From Serendipita indica DSM 11827 (Eukaryota; Basidiomycota; Agaricomycetes; Sebacinales; Serendipitaceae), in the NCBI GenBank assembly GCA_910890315.1, contig CAJVGD010000015.1, positions 186,001 through 250,000 of the forward strand: a stretch of DNA of 64,000 nt. The letters run 5' to 3'. Shown here piece after piece: positions 38,104-49,598 of the stretch. Both the position numbers and the translations under genes were made by a program. Every line of letters begins with the position of its first letter. Position 1 is the first letter of the stretch. The notes below the pieces were generated by a model. The model was not told the DNA's origin, did no database searches, and saw nothing but the letters and a program-made list of their open reading frames with translations.

Positions 38104-38458
38104 GCTATAGCAATTTTCTTCGGAGAAAATACCTGGTGGAGAGCTGTAAAGGGTGCGAGCGACGGCCGGACTGGTGGTCGATAAGCAAGTTGTGTTGGTG
38201 GGGATACCTCCCAACTATGAGCACCTTGCCATGTATACCTCCTTTGCACAGAGTTGCTCTAGCATATTTTCTTGCTTATATGGATGAATAGACGCGTATT
38301 GCAACCCTATCATCCCGTATAGCCGCGGTTCGTTCGTTCACGCATGATTCTCGAGGACATTGTTCCCAGTTCTTCAGTAGGCTCACATTAAACAGATAAG
38401 CGCCCTCCTATCTTGAACTCATCCACGTTCGATCCCTAAGTGCGGCCTTCCCGAAAAT
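38104..38458. other. Intergenic, no supported gene
   Basis: Divergent 355-bp spacer. I find no motif and no tRNA structure. Confidence 0.45.
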
Positions 38459-40334
38459 GAGTCCCGACGCTCTGCTCTTGCCTGCGGTACTTCTGAAGCA
38501 GCAAAAGTTTGAGCTTGAGACTGTTCATAAACTCTTACAGAAACGGTGCGCCCCACACAGGAGACTGACATGCAGAGAACTCACACCCAGCGCGTCTATA
38601 GCTACAAATTAGAAGAGAGAACGCAAGTAACATTCTATTTGAGCTATTACTCTCGCTGATCTGCCTTAGCCTTCAAGGTCTCGAGGTTCTTCTTGCCGGT
38701 CATCAAAAGAACTTTGACGAGAGCAAGAGTATTGGCCTCCTCAAGCCTATATTAGATCAACTCGAGGAAGGTATACCCCTCGTATTCATAATATTACATG
38801 GCAATGATAGGTGTGCAGAGATAGCGGCGCGTCGTGAGGCTCTCCAGGCACTTGCCAAAGAAATCCAGCCGGAGAAAGAGTCACTCTCCTCACTCAGTAT
38901 CGAGGAAGAAGAGTACGAGATCTCACTTGGAATCACAACCCTCGAAGAGGCGGTCGAGTCGTATAATGAATTTATCAAAGCGGGTGACGCAGCCGAGCTC
39001 GCGAGATCAGAACTCGAGAGCTGGTATAGTACCGCGGAGAAGAATACCGACTCCGTCGCTGAGCGGTTTGCTCGCGGCAAGCTTCCACCAGTTGGTGAGT
39101 GTTCCCTATCGTACAGCCGATAAAGCTAAGAGAGCCAATATAGATATTAAGTATCGCAAGGCCACAGTTAAACACCAGGAAAATGTCTATGCTGCTCGCA
39201 TATGGCTAGAAAAGGAACTACCGGTTAGCCAAATCAAACGTCCCGAGAGTGGTGCTGAATCCCATGCAGGAGATTATGAGTGAGCATGAGGAGCGCCTCA
39301 ATCAGACCTGGACCATGTCAAAACATGCTATTATGGCACTTCAGTATGTCGTCCGAGAAGCCATAAGGCACGAGCCCATATTTTCAATAGTCGTATGACA
39401 CAGTCTCTCAATCACGGCCACTCTATATGTTCATCGGGTATCGAAAAGTTCTCACCAGTGGCTGCAAGAGCCAATCTTGAACAACGAAAGGACGAAAGTC
39501 TGGAGCACCAGGCGATTCGACCGGCGGTCTACCATAATTACGCTCTCAAAGGAGTGGAATCACCGGTTATCTTTGGTGCAGACCTTGGTGTGATCGGCAA
39601 GCGGCTCGAAACCTTGGTTGAGTTTCTACTGGAGCAAATGCCGGCAAGTAATATGCTCATATCGTACACAAGCCTCATGGTTTCGCCACAGTCACATGAA
39701 CATTTCTTACAAATCAAATGGAAGGAAGCGTTTGAAATGGAGAAAGAGAGCAAAGGATTTGCAACTCTGATGCGTAAACAGGTTTGGTCGCCATCAGATT
39801 TGGCCATGCTACTCACTGTGAGGTAATTCTCTTTGAATGGTGATTTCTAATCTGTCCTAGCATGAGTTTCTACAATACTCGCCTTTGTTCCCTCTCCGGC
39901 CAGGCGAAGCCGAACGCTTCAGGCAACGTACGTCCTTGAGCTACGGTCGATTTATTAATACACTGATTCTCTTTATAGTGGCAATACCCCGGGCTCGTTT
40001 GAGTATCATGATAGATGACTATCCAGAAGACGAACCATTCACTCCTGTGCGACGTCACGAGATTATGCTCAAGCTCCTGACCATTCAAGAACCTCCGCCT
40101 GCAGAAATTTTCACTCAGATAGAAGTATGCACCTTATGTTTCTGTTACGTACCTTTGATTCACCCTTTGCAGGATACGGCTTCGATCATGGCCCAGTTCC
40201 GCTCCAAGTGGGATTTCAAGAATAAGAGGCCATGGAGAGACGGTATTAAATGTATTGGCTACGAGAACGGGACCGCTATCTTGCGGAGAGAGAATGGCGC
40301 ACCCGTCAACGCCGACGAAGAGGAGGCGGTATAG
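38459..40334 (+). CDS. Orphan coiled-coil protein, possible frame break
   Basis: Multi-exon model from MSPDALLLPAVLLKQQKFELE. Splicing to GLEVLLAGHQKNFDESK and then to EIAARREALQALAKEIQPEKE (acceptor GTGTGCAG) keeps the frame. Long coiled-coil helices follow to IKYRKATVKHQENVYAARIWLEK. A second half holds MALQYVVREA, SICSSGIEKFSPVAARANLEQRKDE, KGVESPVIFGADLGVIGKRLETL and MISYTSLMVSPQSHEHF-type segments. It then splices through LTHEFLQYSPLFPL and IPRARLSIMIDDYPEDEPF to the end at 40334. Near 39383-39395 the frame switches beside a TTTT run, and the upstream frame's stop overlaps an ATG (ATGA). It is either one gene with a single-base break or two adjacent genes. No family was recognised. Confidence 0.55.
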
Positions 40335-40639
40335 ATTTTGGTTCATCAAGCTTTTTGTTGATTACGAAAGTGAAAGCGAATATTGCCAGAATCGAATCCG
40401 CAATCACGTAGTTCGACACTTGGACCCTCTTTCCTCCGGCAGCGAGGTGTACTACCGAACGTTCATTGCACCGTTCATACTGCTCGAGAAGCAAGCGTAT
40501 GGTTGCATGAAGGCTCGGAGGAGTGAATGAGGCTGATGTCAGCAAAGTGAAGGCAATGCTGGGTTATAAGAAAGTCGTTACACTTAGTTTGCTCAAACAA
40601 GTGCATAGCTCCTTTCCTTTGGCATGTGGTGAACGACTT

Positions 40640-42603
40640 ATGGACTCCCTCATTGCCCGAGCTGATGCGCTTGGCCCACCTCGCAAGGGAAAGCATAATC
40701 TAAAATCGCAAAACGGAACAAAAATCAAACCTGAAAATACCGCTCATGACCCAACGCTCGCCTCTGTCTCCGCGAACACTCGTGTACCAAAGAGTTTATC
40801 TAATAACCTAGATACAGACGTTAAGGAGAGAAAAAAAGCGGCGAGAACGGGGAGATATGGTCATATACAGGATCTCAAGCTGCGTGCGCACCTCAGTAAG
40901 ATGGACCAAGGCCACAAGGAGTGGCAGGAAAAGATGAAAGACGTGGAAATGCTCAACGTCGGCGAGTCTGGAGGTCTCCAAGCGGAGGGAGAACTGGAAA
41001 GGACGTGGAAAGTTACGCAGGCGGAGATTAAAAGCGCTGTGAGCCTTGAAGACGCACAAAGTCGCGCCGAATGGAAGCTGGACGGTGGTCCGTACGCTTG
41101 CCGTTACAGTAGGAATGGAAGGTCAGTAGCTAGCTATCAAGAGGACGGATTTCTAAACCTAATTGAAGGCATGTTGCCATCGCGGGCAGAAAAGGCCATG
41201 TCGCGACCTTTGATTGGCAAACAGCCACGATACACGCAGAGTTGCAACTAAAAGAGACGTGCAGAGATATCACGTTCCTCCAGGATCACACCATGTTTGC
41301 AGTCGCTCAGGCAAAATACGTCTTCATGTACGATATCAACGGTGTCGAGCTCCACCGACTATCGTCGCATACTGAACCAACAAGGCTTGAATATCTTCCG
41401 TACCACTTCCTCCTCACTTCCGTATCCCAATCTGGCTTCCTCAAATATCAAGACATCTCTACGGGACAGACGATTGTCGAGCACCGTACAAAGTTAGGCA
41501 CCTGTCGAACCATGTGTCAGAATCCTTGGAATGCCGTCATTCATCTCGGACATCAGAACGGGACTGTTACGCTATGGACACCCAACAGTTCGACGCCTCA
41601 TGTCCGCCTTCTTGCTCACATGGGTGAAGTCACTGGAGTTGCAGTGGATGGGAGCAGCTCTGGTCGGTATATGGCCACCAGTGGCGCAGACGGTCGCGTG
41701 AAAGTATGGGACTGTCGAAACTGGAAAGGCTGCCTGCGACAATGGAACGTGCGAACGCACCCAACCAGTGGCGTGAGAGGTGCTCAACTTGATTGGAGTC
41801 AGAACGGTATGCTAGCGGTGGGATCTGCTAGTGGCGTTAATATCTTCAAGCAGCCAGTCATCACGTCTTACCACGCTCCGCTCGCCAACCCGCCGTTGTA
41901 CATGACCCACCCGACTCCTCGCTCCCATATTGCCTCCCTTCGATTCGTTCCACACCGCGATCTACTAGCCGTATCTCATTCATCTACATCCACTAGCCCA
42001 GGAGCAGTGTCCCACGACCACTTTATCTCTACCATTATCATCCCAGGAAGTGGGAACCCCAACTACGACACGACAGAGGGCGGCGATCCAAACGAGGGTG
42101 GCAAAGGCAGAAGGGAACGAGAGGTTCGAAGCTTGCTTGAAAAGTTGGAACCAGGCACTATAACCATGGACCCAGAAATGCTGGGTGGGATGAGGGAGGC
42201 GTCGAAAGTGGACGAAACGTTGGTGCACCGGAAACAGTCTCGATTGCAACGTCTAAAGGAAACTGGCAAGGCGGACGAAAGCGAGGTTCCTGGAGATGAA
42301 GAGGCAGAGGATGAGGAAAATGCGTCGGGACCACTAGATAAGAAACGCAAGAAAAAGATGAGGGGCAAGGACAGGAGCATGAAGCGATATCTACGCAAGA
42401 AAAGGAAGAACGTGATTGACGTCGCAACGGTATGATGGCTTCACTTTGCGTTGGGCATAAATTTACATTCATAGGTTTCCATCCGAGCTAAACTTGACAA
42501 GCAGCGGCAAGAGATTAAAAAGGCTCGCGAGTCTGCTGCAAAAAAGGCGGCCGGTGAAGACGTTACTGAGAGAAAGTCTGCGCTGGATCGGTTTAAAGTC
42601 TGA
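40640..42603 (+). CDS. UTP7: U3 snoRNP protein Utp7 (WDR46/BING4)
   Basis: Nucleolar WD-repeat component of the small-subunit processome, needed for 18S rRNA maturation. Exons 40640-41121, 41169-42429 and 42475-42603 join in frame. The basic N-terminal region has KERKKAARTGRYGHIQDLKLRAHLSKM, and the WD propeller starts [29 protein letters not shown]. Family hallmarks are RLEYLPYHFLLTSVSQSGFLKYQD, MCQNPWNAVIHLGHQNGTVTLWTP and the BING4-CT motif IIIPGSGNPNYDT. The very basic KKRKKKMRGKDRSMKRYLRKK precedes a helical tail ending SALDRFKV. I chose ATG 40640 because the frame upstream offers only a GTG and poorly conserved residues. Confidence 0.95.
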
Positions 42604-42635
42604 TGTATATTTATGACTTCAGTATCCAAAGCCGC

Positions 42636-44112
42636 TTACAGATTACTAAACGCCAGGTGGACGGCATCCCTGGAAAGCTCAATCCCACGATCCCGACAGA
42701 TCTGCTCCAGTTCACCCACTGGGACTGGAATGATCGGAGGTAGTTCGATAGCCGCTGGAGCGCTAGCGATTGGTTCGACGGCTGTCACTCCTTGTGATTC
42801 GACAGTCGTTGGTATGGAGTCTTCCTCCCACCCAGCCGTTGGAGTATAATGAGGGAAGCGTTTGTCGAGTCGTAGATGACGCAGCCCCGGGAATATCTCC
42901 GCGTCAGTCTTGAAGGCATCAACGAGGTCACCTAGTGGAAGACCTGTCGCAATGACGAGCCTGCTCGAAATCTCGCCCATGGCGAGTATCTCCCATTTGA
43001 CCATGTGTTCAATAAGAAACTCTTCGAGGTATGGCAGTCTGCGATGGAGGGCGTCTGATCGTTGGCTCCAGCCTTCTTCGCGTGACGGAGGGATCTCGTC
43101 TCCCCAGTTTCCACATGCAGAGATGAGGAGTCGCTTAAGGGAGGGAAAGAGATGTAGGATCCTTGGTACATGGGCAGAGTAAACGCTGGTGCAGTCGATG
43201 AGCTGTAGACAAGTGAGATGAAGGTTTGGGTTCCACTTCCGTTGATTATTATTGTCCCATATTTTTCCGTCGAATCGTAGTGAGCGTCGGATCGTGAGGG
43301 ATTCCAGGGTGGTAAAGTTGGAGCGGATAGAATCAAATACCTGTTCTGGAATAGATTCGTTGGCGATATCCAAGCGTCGGAGGGCTCTTCGTCTGCGAGG
43401 GGGCATCTCTGTGAGCGCCGCTAGGATGCCATTGCTCATTGCAGAGGGCCATGATGGCCATACCGAATGGAAGATCCCCCTTGAATAGACTCCGAACGAC
43501 TCGAGACTCTCCCAGGGAATACAGTTGATTAGGGTCTGGAGATGTTCTGTAGGCGTCAGAATAGCACGGCTCTCCGAGGGGAAATAGAGGTGCAATGATG
43601 TTACTTGAGGTGTCAGGGGAAGAATCTTGTGGATGAGATGTATGAAATCTTGCTTCTCCTCCTCTTCTTCGACGGTGGGCAGCGGGAAGACGATCCTGAG
43701 GATGCGAACGAAGCGGCCGTACTTGGAGATGACAGGGAGATGGACATCTCGGAGTTGTATATAATCGCCGTTGATGTTGACCTCGTGGTACAGAAAGGGC
43801 GTACACATGTTATAGAAGTCCCGAGACACACTGCAGATCGTTAGTCGTGGGGTGAGGCAGAGAACCGACGTACGCTCGTAGACGAATAAAGTCCATTCCT
43901 ACTTGTGGTGGAATGGCCGACGGCGGAATGAGATGGGTCGGAGTGGCATTACTGGGAACCTCTTCGTTTGCGGCTTCAAGCGTCCACCAGTTTGTGTACC
44001 GCATGGGCGTTATCCACGCCTCTGAATGATCGTGGATGGTAGTAGCTGGGCGTAGATATTCGATGACATCCATCAGGATCTCGGGAGGGAGTGCCCAAGC
44101 GCTTGGAGACAT
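42636..44112 (-). CDS. F-box/LRR-like protein
   Basis: Starts MSPSAWALPPEILMDVIEYLRP, an F-box-like helix. A spacer follows that ends in IPPQVGMDFIRLRA, then after one short intron (donor GTACGT near 43873) VSRDFYNMCTPFLYHEVNI, the usual continuation of agaricomycete F-box proteins. The rest is LRR-like (LRRLDIANESIPEQVF, FTTLESLTIRRS, PSLKRLLISACGNWG, FPGLRHLRLD). The reading frame is intact over about 480 residues. It probably acts as an SCF substrate adaptor, with an unknown target. Its 3' end faces UTP7 with only 32 bp between them. Confidence 0.8.
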
Positions 44113-44297
44113 GACTGCTAGGAGTGGCTATTGCTGTATGTTGCGATATATCAATGTATTGCAGCTCCTGTGCTGGATATTGAGACTAGACGGCGCTGTG
44201 TGTGTATGTGGTTGGGATCAACCCGCGACACGTTGACCCGGACCACAACTGCCATTGGCCTCTAAATCTTTTACAATCCACTCCGCTTTCACCAAAG

Positions 44298-45546
44298 ATG
44301 TGGAATTCTGGCAGTTCTCGCTCTCCACCACCGCTCCAGCATCCAATCCCGACACATCCTCACTACATTCCAGAGCCACCGGATACACCAGTCAGCATAG
44401 CAGGCTCTGAACCTCAGGGTTACATGCGCTTTTCATCAGAATCCTCGCGTCCACCACTCGACTCGTTTGCGCAACCAGCGCAGCTCCAAAATCCATACGG
44501 TCAGACGTCTGGAATCCAGCAACACCCTGGAGGCGCTGGAACTGGATACAGAGCAGCTAATCAGAACCAATACGGTGCTTATCCGCAGCCTCCAAACGTC
44601 TACGGCGCAGCGCCAGGTTTTGGCGGAGTCCCCTGGGGTGTCAACGATGCCACGGCGCAAATTGGCATGCAATTGGGGCGAAATGCAGTACAAGCCGGTC
44701 AGGAATACGTCGAGAAAAACTTCGGGTCATACATGCTGCCCAAGCGGATGCTCAAGTCACACTTCAACGTGTCCAATTCATACGTCCTCTTAAAGCTCAA
44801 ACTATTATTATTTCCGTGGAGACACAAGGGATGGAAGAGGAGGGAGATACAAGGGAGCGACCAGGACGCGTCGGGCTCATCTGGTGCGTTGACGGAATAT
44901 GCAGAAATGGTTTGGCTAACGTGGTCACAAGGCGCAGGTGTCAAGTATGCTCCTCCTCGAGAAGATGTCAATTCTCCAGATTTATACATTCCGACGATGG
45001 CCCTCGTCACCTACATTCTCCTCTCTGCACTCAGAGCGGGACTCGACTCCAAATTTCATCCGGAAGTTCTCGCCGCAAAGATGAGCAAAGCAATCACCAT
45101 CATCGTTCTGGAATGCGTGTTCATCAAACTCGGCTGTTACACACTGGGTACGCATCTCTTCTGTCCCGTTCTGGATTTCTGCTTACTGGCCTCAGCGGTT
45201 GAAGGGAAAAGTCAGCTTCCAGATATCATCGCGTATGTTGGATACAAATTTGTCGCCTCGACCGTCCTCCTGGTCTTGAGTATCATTGGCTTCCGAGCGT
45301 CCCTCTACTGGGGCATATTCCTATACCTCTTCTGCGCCAATGGCTTCTTTTTGGTAAGTGAATATGCACAATCAACCCATGATCTGATCTGACATGTCGC
45401 AGTTGCGGTCTCTGAGGGCGCTCGTCCTCCCATCCAACTCTTCCGCCAGCGCGAGTCGGCAGCACGATTCTCAGCGAAACTATCGACTCATGTTTCTTTT
45501 CAGCGTCGCAGCGCTGCAAGTACCTGGGATGTGGTTCCTCAGTTGA
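44298..45546 (+). CDS. YIF1: YIF1 family Golgi transport protein
   Basis: ER-Golgi membrane protein that partners YIP1/Ypt GTPases in COPII vesicle fusion. The Pro-rich N terminus (MWNSGSSRSPPPLQHPIP) leads to the conserved block WGVNDATAQIGMQLGRNAVQAGQEYVEKNF and YMLPKRMLKSHFNVSNSYVLLKLKLLLFPWRHKGW. VNSPDLYIPTMALVTYILL begins the membrane domain of about five helices (ILECVFIKLGCYTL, LPDIIAYVGYKFVASTVLLVL, YWGIFLYLFCANGFFL). Two introns are inferred, a GTACGC donor after CYTL and a GTAAGT donor after GFFL, both restoring conserved sequence. It ends QVPGMWFLS. Confidence 0.95.
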
Positions 45547-45798
45547 GGCGTTTTGCCGAAACCCGCCGTTGGGATCTGATGAGGTTTACATCGGGTGACG
45601 GAATGCTAATTTATTGTTCTCTTACTCGATCAGATAGATAATATGATCATACATCGATCGCCAAAAATTGTTCGAGCCCAACTGAGGAAAAAGTCAGGAC
45701 CAGCATTCTGACCATCGCTAGCGAGGAGCCTGGCTCATTATGGTCCTTTTAAGAGGATAGAGGGCATCTGTTACGCTCATACTTAACTCTACTTCAGC

Positions 45799-47082
45799 AT
45801 GCCTACGGACAATCACAACGAAATGGTCAGCCTTTCCAATTCGAGCGATCTCGTTGCTAAGTTTGCTTAGCTTTTATCTCTTCGGGAATTCGTAGAGAAG
45901 TACCCAGTTCAAGAGCTCCAAGACAGCGAACTACGACAGGCTCTGCAAAGTTATAAGCAAAGACCCGAAACAAGCAATCCGTTTGGAGGCAATGTCCTCC
46001 CCGAAGACGCCATATTCATCATACTCGACTATCTCCCCATCCAAGATGCCATCTCATTCACACAAACCTGTCGAGCGGCAAGACGCTTCCACCAGGCGCA
46101 CTTTACGCATCGCGTCAACAAGCTCCTCGTGCCATACGTCGATCCCGAAAAAATGCACACTTTTATGCGAGATACAGGATCAATCATCTCTGGCTCATCC
46201 GCACTGTGGCTCCTCGCGAGCTTTCCGACGAACTGGCGTCCCAACGACCTGGACGTATACTGCCCGCTCAATGCCACCCCTAAAGCCATCGAATTCTTCG
46301 TATCAGAAGGATATCAGGTCGTCTCTGAATACGAGCCAAGTAATTACACGCAACGTCAGCTCCACTCGCTGGCCCGCATCACTAAACTTGCGCGCGGTGA
46401 GGAGCAGAGGATCGACCTTCTCGAAAGCAAAACACACAATTCATTTCATCCTATTACTGTCTTCCATACTACAGTGGTCATGAACTTCATTTCCGCTGAT
46501 TTTATCGTCTCCCTCTATCCGAAAGCCACTCTAAGCCATGTTGGCGCATCGAGTTACGCTCACCCAGCAAAACCAAGGCAATACCAAGAGCGTGGGTATA
46601 GCATTGACGGTCATGAAGTCTGGTCATGGCTCTTCTGCCCTGCCCTGCGGCGACAAACGAGCGATTCGTATTGCTTAGCCTTGCCATACAGACAAAATAG
46701 GCACCTTGGCGATGTGGAGAGCGGGGAATGGGAGTTCGTGCATAAGAATGGTACGCATGCGCTATGTCCTCCGCACTCTGCAGGGGATAAGAGCTGTGAC
46801 CAACTTCTCATTCGACGCATTTCTCGGAACGTGGTATTTCTGCTGTAAGTTGGTCTTCTTGCCATTTCCCTGCTTGCACTCATCTCTCTCTATAGTCGTC
46901 AAAGGCCTGAACGGCTTTCTCGCATGCCTGGATTTTTCATGCCACCACTAGAGCGTTACTTGCAGAAGAACATGGACTCGATCGTAGACTACTTCCGATC
47001 TGGATTGAGGGCAGACCCTTCACGCTACGCCTGTTCGTTCCTTGAGTTCATCTTTCGTCTCTTGAATGTACTTAGGTCATGA
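45799..47082 (+). CDS. F-box protein with NTase-like domain, copy B (intact)
   Basis: Exons 45799-45825, 45871-46844 and 46896-47082 total 396 codons. The F-box lies at residues 50-90 (NVLPEDAIFIILDYLPIQDAISFTQTCRA). The second domain has SGSSALWLL (G117-S119), a helix, then NDLDVYCP (D135, D137) and RIDLL (D191), then MNFISADFIVSLYP. A Gly-Ser motif with a D-x-D 16-18 residues later and a third Asp on a later strand is the signature of the nucleotidyltransferase fold. I infer the fold, and no partner or substrate can be named. The tail (PERLSRMPGFFMPPLERYL) is on exon 3. The intron directly after codon 9 and the 3' intron are shared with copy A. The gene stands head-to-tail with copy C. Confidence 0.85.
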
Positions 47083-47267
47083 AACTAGATTCAATTAGGC
47101 TTATATTAAAGCGATTACGCTATGGTGAGTGTTGAATGTTCGGTGACAAGTGGGTCCCATCCTGTTTCTACCTCGTGTGAGCAGCGCTCAAGTTGCCGAA
47201 ACACTGGGGCACTTTTCCTGAATTCTTTCAATCAAGGAGCGCCCAACGTTACGTCCTAGCTTATATA

Positions 47268-48467
47268 ATGGCATCAAACGACAGAGACAACATGGTGTGG
47301 ACTTATATTACACAACGACTAGCCAGCTCAAGTTCTCCAGAAAGGTGCTCTGAGAGACCTAGTAGATCATTTCCCTATCGAAACACTTGAGGAACGAGAC
47401 CTCGTGATTGCCCTCCAAAGATATAAGTCGAAGCTCCTTGTCTCAATCCATTCTCTAACAACCGCCTACCTAACGATACAATATCCCTGATTCTCGAACA
47501 ACTTTCGGTTCGTGATATCATCTCGTTCAGCCAAGTCTGCCGCTCGACAAGGCGGTTCTACCGGTCCTCCCTTGCTCACCTCGTCAAAAAGTTCATCTCA
47601 CCATACATCTCACCTCCCAAACTATTCTTGCTAATGCGCAAAACTTGGTCGGTTTTGTCCGGCTCATCAGTCCTGTGGCTTCTCGATGGATTTCCAACTC
47701 GTTGGACGCCCAAAGATCTCGACGTTTATTGTCCGCTGGGAAGTCGAGAGTATGTTGTGAAATTTTGGAAGCACGAAGGCTACACTGTGACATATCATGG
47801 CAATGTTTACGTCAATCCGGAATACCCTCACAGGGGCCGCCAAATGTCTTCACTCCGAACTATTACAAAGTTGGAGCGTGGGAAACAGAGGATAGACGTT
47901 CTGGAAAGCAGGAGTTCATCAGCCGTGGAGCCAATACATTTCTTTCATTCGACCGTGGTGATGAATTTCATCTCGGCCGATTTCATCGTCTCTCTATCCC
48001 TCTACAACATTTAAACATTGCGGAGCGACCCAGGCTCTGTCATCCGAAGAATTGGATCGTACAGAATGCTACCAGAGTCGCGGTTTCATCATTGGGACCC
48101 AATTCGGTTATGTTGACATATTCTGTCCCAGATTGGTGCGGTCAACTGGAGACTCATATTCACTGGTCGCCCCATACACCACCAACTTGCAGGCAGTTGG
48201 AGATATAGAGGGCGGGAGTTGGTGTTTAGAGTCTTCGACAAATGACCATCGCCTGTGTCCATCACATTCTCGTGACGAAGAGAGCACAGGATGCGTTTTT
48301 GCTGAGAGTATCCGGCGCGTAAGGAATTACCTGGTGCCGGAGAAGTACGTATTTTGCGTTTCTACACAAAATAATACTGAAAATACTATCACAGTGACCT
48401 TGAAACACACGACATGGCAGTGGAGATTGCACGAGGGCGTATTGCGGCGGGGACAGGGTTGCAATAA
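47268..48467 (+). pseudogene. F-box/NTase-like gene, copy C (broken)
   Basis: Tandem neighbour of copy B, 185 bp downstream. Exon 1 MASNDRDNM is followed by the conserved intron, then GALRDLVDHFPIETLEERDL. NRLPNDTISLILEQLSVRDIISFSQVCRS (F-box) sits in a second frame. SGSSVLWLL, KDLDVYCP, RIDVLESRSS and MNFISADFIVS are all kept. A third frame carries ECYQSRGFIIG and the C-terminal part, ending IAAGTGLQ after an intron. Small indels (about 47440 before the F-box and about 47998 after FIVSL) break the frame at two places. The NTase-like motif residues remain intact, so the decay is recent or due to sequence error. Confidence 0.75.
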
Positions 48468-48660
48468 TAGAACCAGATCAACCTGCCATCACATTAAGCA
48501 CATTTTACGCACCACGAATATCCTATGCGTACACCCCGAATCTGTTAGCGGAGGTGGCGCAGAGCCAACTGTTTCTCGAATCATCGTGTTTACCTCGTTT
48601 AGCTGACTTAATATATGTGACGAATCGTAGCTCTTTATTTCAGCATTACTGTTCGACGTT

Positions 48661-49598
48661 TTACACGAGAAGATATGTCAATGCGACTGCTGAGGCCACC
48701 ACCGACCCAATGGCACATGAGAGCATATTCGCTCCATTTGGTGTGGACGTAGCGGTAGAAGTAGCGGTCGACGAATGGTGATCAGGTATGCTCGTGTTCT
48801 CCGAAGTAGTGCCCGTGCATGTTAGGTTGTTCGGGACCGAGGCATTCGTCCTCAAAACAATGTCCGAGCACTATGTAGTAAGGTGAATTTCCTCATAAAA
48901 TGCCAGACCTGTGAATAAGCTCACCTGGAACAGCGGGCTATCGCCTCCAACGTACTGTACGAGTAGCGTTGCATTTGCTCCATCAACCGCCTCAGTATAG
49001 TTGCCAGATGCAATATCAATGTCTCGGCAAACGTCTTTGCCACTGATCCTGAACCAATTCTCGACTGGATTACGAGGCTGTCCGTTGGCTTGGGTCGTAA
49101 AACTGGTAATGTTCGACGGCGACTCGGCAAACGAGATCATCACGAGGACTGTGATAGGACGGGAATTAGCATTGGTTCGAGTCGAGGCGAGGTGTAAGGG
49201 GGGACAATTGTGTGGCGCTTGGCGCAGCGAAAATGCCTCTACTCACTATTCGCGTCGTGGGAGGACTGGAGCGCAATCTTTGAATCACCGATAGGGAAAG
49301 GTGTTCGTGCCGTTACATTGTTGAACCCGCCTAGGATAAAAATGAGAACCATTGTGAAGACCGGAGTAAACGTTCGTACCGCATGGTGCTTGATCTTCAA
49401 TGTCCTGTATCGGTGATCAGTATAGAATAAGATATGAGTGCGAGTATTTACGTGTTCGAAACCGCGCGTGGGCGGGTAGACAAGGGAGAAGTGAGCAAAG
49501 GTCGAGCCTGTGTGAGAAGTCAAGATGAGGCCGTGTAAGATAGTAGGTAACAACTGACCGAAAAGTGCGGCAGCAGTGAATAGAGATGCAAGGACCAT
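48661..49598 (-). CDS. BIM1-like copper-binding protein (LPMO-like X325), GPI-anchored
   Basis: Secreted copper-site protein of the BIM1/X325 family, which shares the LPMO fold and acts in copper uptake or at the cell wall. Minus-strand exons from 49598 read MVLASLFTAAALFGSTFA, a signal peptide, followed directly by HFSLVYPPTRGFEHD. Cleavage after FA would leave His1, the first ligand of the histidine brace. DQAPCGGFNNVTARTPFPI, SQSS-type strands, MISFAESPSNITSF and ISGKDVCRDIDIA follow. The next block is ATLLVQYVGGDSPLFQCSDIVL. The C terminus is Ser/Thr-rich and ends in a hydrophobic stretch (SCAIGSVVASAVALTYLLV), consistent with a GPI signal. Splice sites restore the Cys in APCGGF and in QCSD. 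Confidence 0.88.

Noticed and set aside
38395-38450. Possible tRNA with a GTTCGATCC B-box-like motif
   Set aside because: No matching A box, acceptor stem or T stem can be folded around it.
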